A DNA stretch of 10,053 nt, from assembly GCA_021811745.1 (NCBI GenBank), contig JAJZNH010000559.1, positions 1-10,053 of the forward strand, read 5' to 3'. Position numbers and translations under genes: made by a program. This document shows positions 7,138 through 10,053 of this stretch, piece after piece (the first letter of the stretch is position 1; the number at the start of each line of letters is the position of its first letter). The notes beneath the pieces are model-generated. The model made no database searches. It saw nothing but the letters and a program-made list of their open reading frames with translations, and was not told where the DNA came from. Origin of the DNA: Acidobacteriota bacterium (GTDB taxonomy: Bacteria; Acidobacteriota; Terriglobia; Terriglobales; Acidobacteriaceae).

Positions 7138-8517
7138 ATGGACGTCCTCACACTCTACTCTCGCGCCAACCGCACCATTCTGCTCATTGCGGCGGTGCTG
7201 TTGACGTGCGCAATCGCGGCGACGGACTGGTACACAAGGCCCTTCATCTCTATCGGATTTCTTTATCTCTTCCCGGTGATGCTGGTCAGCGGCATCTTCA
7301 AGAGATGGCAGATCCTGATGGCGGCGGTTATCTGCTCAGTGCTGCAGGAGCTTTACAGCAATCTTCCCTTCAGCAGCGCAATGCCGCGCCTTGTCTTCTC
7401 CTGGTTGGGGTTCGCCGGGACAGGCTTGTTCCTTTTTGAGCTACTTAGGAACCGGCGCATCGTACTTACCCACGTGGATGAGTTGGAAAGCCATACGCGC
7501 CAGCGCCGTGAAGCAGAAGAACAGCTTCAAATGCTTGTAGATACGAGCCCCGCTGCGATTCTTACTGTTGGATCATCAGGTGAGGTCCTCCTCGCCAATC
7601 ACGCCGCCCATGAACTCTTCAACGCAGAGGACAACCAACTGCGAAACCGGGCGATAGGCAGCTTCGTTCCGGCACTTTCCACGGCGCTGCAATCCAGCCG
7701 CTCCCGTCTGTACCGGACGGCTACTCAATGCCGCGCACAACGGGCAGACGGCAGGCCATTCCTCGCAGGAATATGGTTCTCCACATACCGTGCTGCGTCC
7801 GGCGGAAATCGCCTGGCGGCAATCATCGTTGATCTCTCTGAAGAATTCATCAGCCGCGAAGATTTGAGCCTCGACTACCTCCTGAAGAACGCGCGCATCC
7901 TGATGGGAGCCGTCTCGCATGAAATCAGAAATCTGGCCGGAGCTGCGCTTATTCTCCACCAGAATCTGAGCCGCGTTGAGGCATTGAAGGGCAATGAGGA
8001 TTTTGAAGCGCTCAACACGCTCATGCAGGGGCTGGAAAAGCTCTCGGCGATGGAACTCACAGCGGGAGCCGCTGAGCAGGAAAGACAGTCCATCGAGTTA
8101 GCGCCCGTCCTCGACGAGTTAAGAGTACTGATTGAGTCTGTTTGCCGGGATTGCGATATCGAATTGCAATGGGAAGCAACCGATGAATCCCGCATGGTGC
8201 GCGCCGATCACTATGGGCTGATCCAGGTCTTCCTGAACCTGGTCAAGAACAGCCGCCGCGCGCTGGAATCGGTCTCGGAAAGACGGATCCGAATCAGTAC
8301 TGTGCACGGCGAACAGTCCACAACCATTCGTTTTGAAGACACCGGTCCTGGCATCTCAAATCCGCAAGTGCTCTTTCGAGCTTTTCAGGGCGATGCCGAA
8401 GCAAGCGGTCTCGGGCTCTACGTATCACGCGCGTTGATGAAAAGCTTTGGCGGCGATCTGTCCTTTGAGCCGGCGACGCATGGATGCGTCTTTGCAGTTA
8501 CGTTGTTGTCGGTTTGA
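7138..8517 (+). CDS. Membrane-bound PAS sensor histidine kinase
   Basis: A 459-residue sensor kinase, likely partner of the divergent NarL-type regulator. The N-terminal part has about four membrane helices (roughly 13-30, 36-54, 57-74, 83-103) joined by very short loops, so it has no sizeable periplasmic sensor domain. The signal may be sensed in the membrane or by the cytoplasmic PAS domain. A charged coiled linker (105-128) leads to that PAS domain (about 130-235; SPAAILTVGSSGEVLLANHAA). The phosphoacceptor is H261 in SHEIRNLAGA. The ATPase domain has an N-box (LNLVKNSRRAL, with N367 and N371), a G1 box (EDTGPGIS, D401) and a G2 box (GLGLYVSRAL, from 424). The segment between G1 and G2 is compact, 18 residues after G405. 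The start at ATG 7138 is supported by GAGG 8 bases upstream and by the membrane helix that follows. No receiver domain is fused. The ligand or stimulus cannot be told from the sequence. Confidence 0.93.
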   Translation: MDVLTLYSRANRTILLIAAVLLTCAIAATDWYTRPFISIGFLYLFPVMLVSGIFKRWQILMAAVICSVLQELYSNLPFSSAMPRLVFSWLGFAGTGLFLFELLRNRRIVLTHVDELESHTRQRREAEEQLQMLVDTSPAAILTVGSSGEVLLANHAAHELFNAEDNQLRNRAIGSFVPALSTALQSSRSRLYRTATQCRAQRADGRPFLAGIWFSTYRAASGGNRLAAIIVDLSEEFISREDLSLDYLLKNARILMGAVSHEIRNLAGAALILHQNLSRVEALKGNEDFEALNTLMQGLEKLSAMELTAGAAEQERQSIELAPVLDELRVLIESVCRDCDIELQWEATDESRMVRADHYGLIQVFLNLVKNSRRALESVSERRIRISTVHGEQSTTIRFEDTGPGISNPQVLFRAFQGDAEASGLGLYVSRALMKSFGGDLSFEPATHGCVFAVTLLSV

Positions 8518-8622
8518 ATGAGAGCGGCTTGCGTGATCTATTTCAATCTGTGCTCCGCGATGTTCAGTGTGGCTCAGTCCGGAAACTCTGGCGATCACAA
8601 GGCGTCTCAGCCTCCGACCGCA

Positions 8623-8643
8623 TGATCTTGTATCTTGAGATCG
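8623..8643. terminator. Weak hairpin between convergent kinase and cytochrome genes
   Basis: GATCT at 8624-8628 pairs with AGATC at 8638-8642. G-U pairs extend the stem inward by two and outward by one, leaving a 5-base loop. It lies in the 177-bp gap between two convergent genes, where termination is expected. It is AT-rich and lacks a T-run, so the call is tentative. I see nothing else recognisable in this gap. Confidence 0.18.
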
Positions 8644-8694
8644 AGGCCCCAGAATCATAGTGGAACCTTATATCCAGGGCCTTAGAAGCCAACA

Positions 8695-9963
8695 TCAGCT
8701 TTCGATCTTCCTGATATAAAGCCAGAGCCCAGCCAATACCATTCCGATCGCGAGCAGTGAAACACCCAGACCAGCACGCCGCCGGTTGCGTTCCACCATG
8801 GCCTGACGGCCAACCTGCAGATCTTTGTTGGCGACTTTTAAGCCTGCCTGCACATCCTGGTCCACAAGCACCTTATTGAAGCTATGGATCGCGACCCGGG
8901 CCTTGGTCAGCGAATCCCGCGCCTGGCTCTGCGCCATCCGCGCCTCGCTCACCTCCATACCCGCTGCATCCGCCTCGGCAAGAGCCTGGTCCGCGTTTTT
9001 GATGGCCTGGTTTAGCTGAGTGAGTTCGTTGAGCATTTCCGCCCTGGCCTGATCGCAGTTATCGCCGCGACTATGACACTGCATGCAAACGCCCTCCGGA
9101 CCGGTGCCCAGCTTGGCATCAGTAGGATGCGTGATGGCATGGTTACTATGGCAGACCACGCATCCGGGCAGCGAAGCCGATTCAAACGCAGCTTTGTGCG
9201 AGCTCTTGTCGTACATCTGCGCCTGAAAGACGTGGCAGGTGGCGCATACGTTCTGCACCTTGTCCACTCCCGGTGGCACGGCTCCGTGATTGCCATGACA
9301 GGTGGTGCACGTCGGCGCGCTCAGATCGCCCCGCGCGACAAGATCCTCATGGTGGACGCTGCTGTTGTACTGCGCGAGTTGGTTCGTCGGGATGCCGTAT
9401 CCCTTCATATATGCGGCATCGGCGTGGCAGTGAGCGCAGGTTGTAGCCACGTTCGCGGGATTGACCTTCGAACGTGGATCGCTGGGCGCTCTCAAATTAT
9501 GGACGCCATGACAATCCGTGCATACCGCGACCTTGGCATCTCCGGCGGCCAGACGCTTGCCGTGAATGCTGGTGTGGTACTGGCTTAACTGGTCGGTGTG
9601 CAAGCTGGGGTCATACTGGCGCATGTATGCGGGATTGGAATGGCAGCTTCCGCACAACTGCGGAACCTGCTTGCGATCGATCTTGCCCTTCCAGCCCGCC
9701 TTTACGTTCATCGCCTGGGTGGGATCATCGCTGCTGGCGTCGCCGCCGTGACAACTGACGCAGGCCAGGCCCTTTTGCGCATGGATGTCCTGGCTGAACA
9801 TCTGCTGCGTCACCCCCTCCGGAGCAGGCAATGCAGAATGACAATCCACGCACGAGTTCTTGGTTTGCCCGAAGCTGAAGGCCGCAGCAAATATGAGAAG
9901 ACTCAACGTCCCCATGGAGGCAAACACGCCGAATTGCCGGGAATTATTTCGCAAGATAGCCAT
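8695..9963 (-). CDS. Nine-heme cytochrome c with helical stalk and C-terminal membrane anchor
   Basis: A 422-residue exported multiheme cytochrome. I use the ATG whose complement is at 9961-9963 (MAILRNN). An in-frame GTG two codons earlier and an ATG at 9915 are alternatives. A signal-type hydrophobic segment spans about 13-32. Nine CxxCH heme sites follow, with first Cys at 38, 68, 104, 148, 176, 219, 240, 268 and 293. Possible distal His ligands recur in S-x-H or SH (134, 204, 256) and in CHGxH/CHSNH (155, 226, 275). An extra Cys at 303 follows the last heme. Residues 305-396 contain no heme site and are rich in A, Q, E, K and R, suggesting long helices or a coiled coil. A membrane helix at about 397-417 and RKIES end the protein. 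It should therefore sit in the periplasm tethered to the inner membrane and move electrons. The start overlaps the upstream membrane-protein gene by 20 bp, implying an operon. I do not recognise a named gene; a partner reductase or quinol oxidase is inferred. Confidence 0.9.
   Translation of the reverse strand: MAILRNNSRQFGVFASMGTLSLLIFAAAFSFGQTKNSCVDCHSALPAPEGVTQQMFSQDIHAQKGLACVSCHGGDASSDDPTQAMNVKAGWKGKIDRKQVPQLCGSCHSNPAYMRQYDPSLHTDQLSQYHTSIHGKRLAAGDAKVAVCTDCHGVHNLRAPSDPRSKVNPANVATTCAHCHADAAYMKGYGIPTNQLAQYNSSVHHEDLVARGDLSAPTCTTCHGNHGAVPPGVDKVQNVCATCHVFQAQMYDKSSHKAAFESASLPGCVVCHSNHAITHPTDAKLGTGPEGVCMQCHSRGDNCDQARAEMLNELTQLNQAIKNADQALAEADAAGMEVSEARMAQSQARDSLTKARVAIHSFNKVLVDQDVQAGLKVANKDLQVGRQAMVERNRRRAGLGVSLLAIGMVLAGLWLYIRKIES
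9139..9654 (-). repeat. Internal two-heme repeats in the cytochrome (three copies, last one shortened)
   Basis: Protein-level repeats, residues 104-155, 176-226 and 240-275. The pattern of the first two is CxxCH, then AYM-x-x-Y, QL-x-QY, S-x-H, L-x-x-GD, and a second site CT-x-CHGxH. Spacing between the two hemes is 44 and 43 residues. The third copy keeps CxxCH, Q-M-Y, SH and CxxCHSNH but lacks the QL-x-QY part, so its hemes are 28 residues apart. The copies are diverged at the DNA level, so this is an old duplication. Confidence 0.75.
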
Positions 9964-10053
9964 AAACACTCATCGCTATCACGTAGGCCAGCGCAAAGAC
10001 TGACAGCCCCGTGATCCACTGTTTGGATCGCGCCACGCGGTCGTTCTCAAAGA
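9944..10053 (-). CDS. C-terminal end of a membrane protein upstream of the cytochrome (partial)
   Basis: Reading the - strand from the window edge, one frame is open for 35 codons and ends in TAA (complement at 9944-9946). The peptide begins FENDRVARSKQW and continues as a hydrophobic helix of about 20 residues (ITGLSVFALAYVIAMSVYGY), ending LAK. This looks like the charged loop and last membrane helix of an integral membrane protein. It overlaps the cytochrome start (9963) by 20 bp, which suggests one transcript and coupled translation. A cytochrome b or other quinol-interacting subunit would make sense next to a multiheme cytochrome, but 35 residues are too few to assign a family. Confidence 0.65.
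   Translation of the reverse strand, partial: FENDRVARSKQWITGLSVFALAYVIAMSVYGYLAK

Noticed and set aside
8534..8598. GTGATC (8534-8539) and GATCAC (8593-8598) inverted repeat after the kinase gene
   Set aside because: The arms are only 6 bp and separated by more than 50 bases; such a match is easily due to chance.
9073..9588. 171-codon open frame on the + strand opposite the cytochrome
   Set aside because: The - strand carries nine CxxCH motifs in one frame, which is decisive; the other frame is a shadow.

Overview
The window is about 10 kb of moderately GC-rich bacterial DNA from a diderm: it encodes an outer-membrane channel, a lipoprotein adaptor and an exported multiheme cytochrome. The mix of a group 4 hydrogenase-type subunit, a CzcCBA-type efflux operon, a NarL-type two-component pair and a membrane-anchored multiheme cytochrome c would fit a soil bacterium with flexible redox metabolism, such as an acidobacterium. 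That taxonomic suggestion is inference only; no marker gene is present.

Layout. (1) Positions 1-282, + strand: the 3' end of a NuoB/HyfI-like iron-sulfur subunit of a group 4 [NiFe] hydrogenase or related complex I-like enzyme. (2) 283-452: a gap holding a hairpin that may separate the two operons. (3) 453-6015, + strand: a three-gene tripartite efflux operon (outer-membrane factor, periplasmic adaptor lipoprotein, 1045-residue HME-RND pump). Both gene junctions are ATGA stop/start overlaps. (4) 6155-6817, - strand: a NarL/FixJ-type response regulator, convergent with the pump. (5) 6818-7137: a 320-bp divergent intergenic region. (6) 7138-8517, + strand: a membrane-bound PAS histidine kinase. 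(7) 8695-9963, - strand: a nine-heme cytochrome c with internal two-heme repeats, a long helical segment and a C-terminal membrane anchor. (8) 9944-10053, - strand: the C-terminal 35 codons of a membrane protein that lies upstream of the cytochrome and overlaps it by 20 bp.

How the parts work together. The efflux genes should form one trans-envelope pump. The proton-relay motif and the loss of CusA-type methionines point to divalent cations such as Co, Zn, Cd or Ni rather than Cu/Ag. The kinase and regulator are probably a cognate pair although they are transcribed divergently. They could control the neighbouring efflux operon or the cytochrome operon, but nothing in the sequence proves either. 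The cytochrome and the overlapping membrane protein are probably a co-translated quinol- or electron-transfer module.

I saw no tRNA, rRNA, CRISPR array, insertion sequence or phage gene. The most unusual item is the cytochrome architecture. I did not find convincing evidence of a wholly new system.
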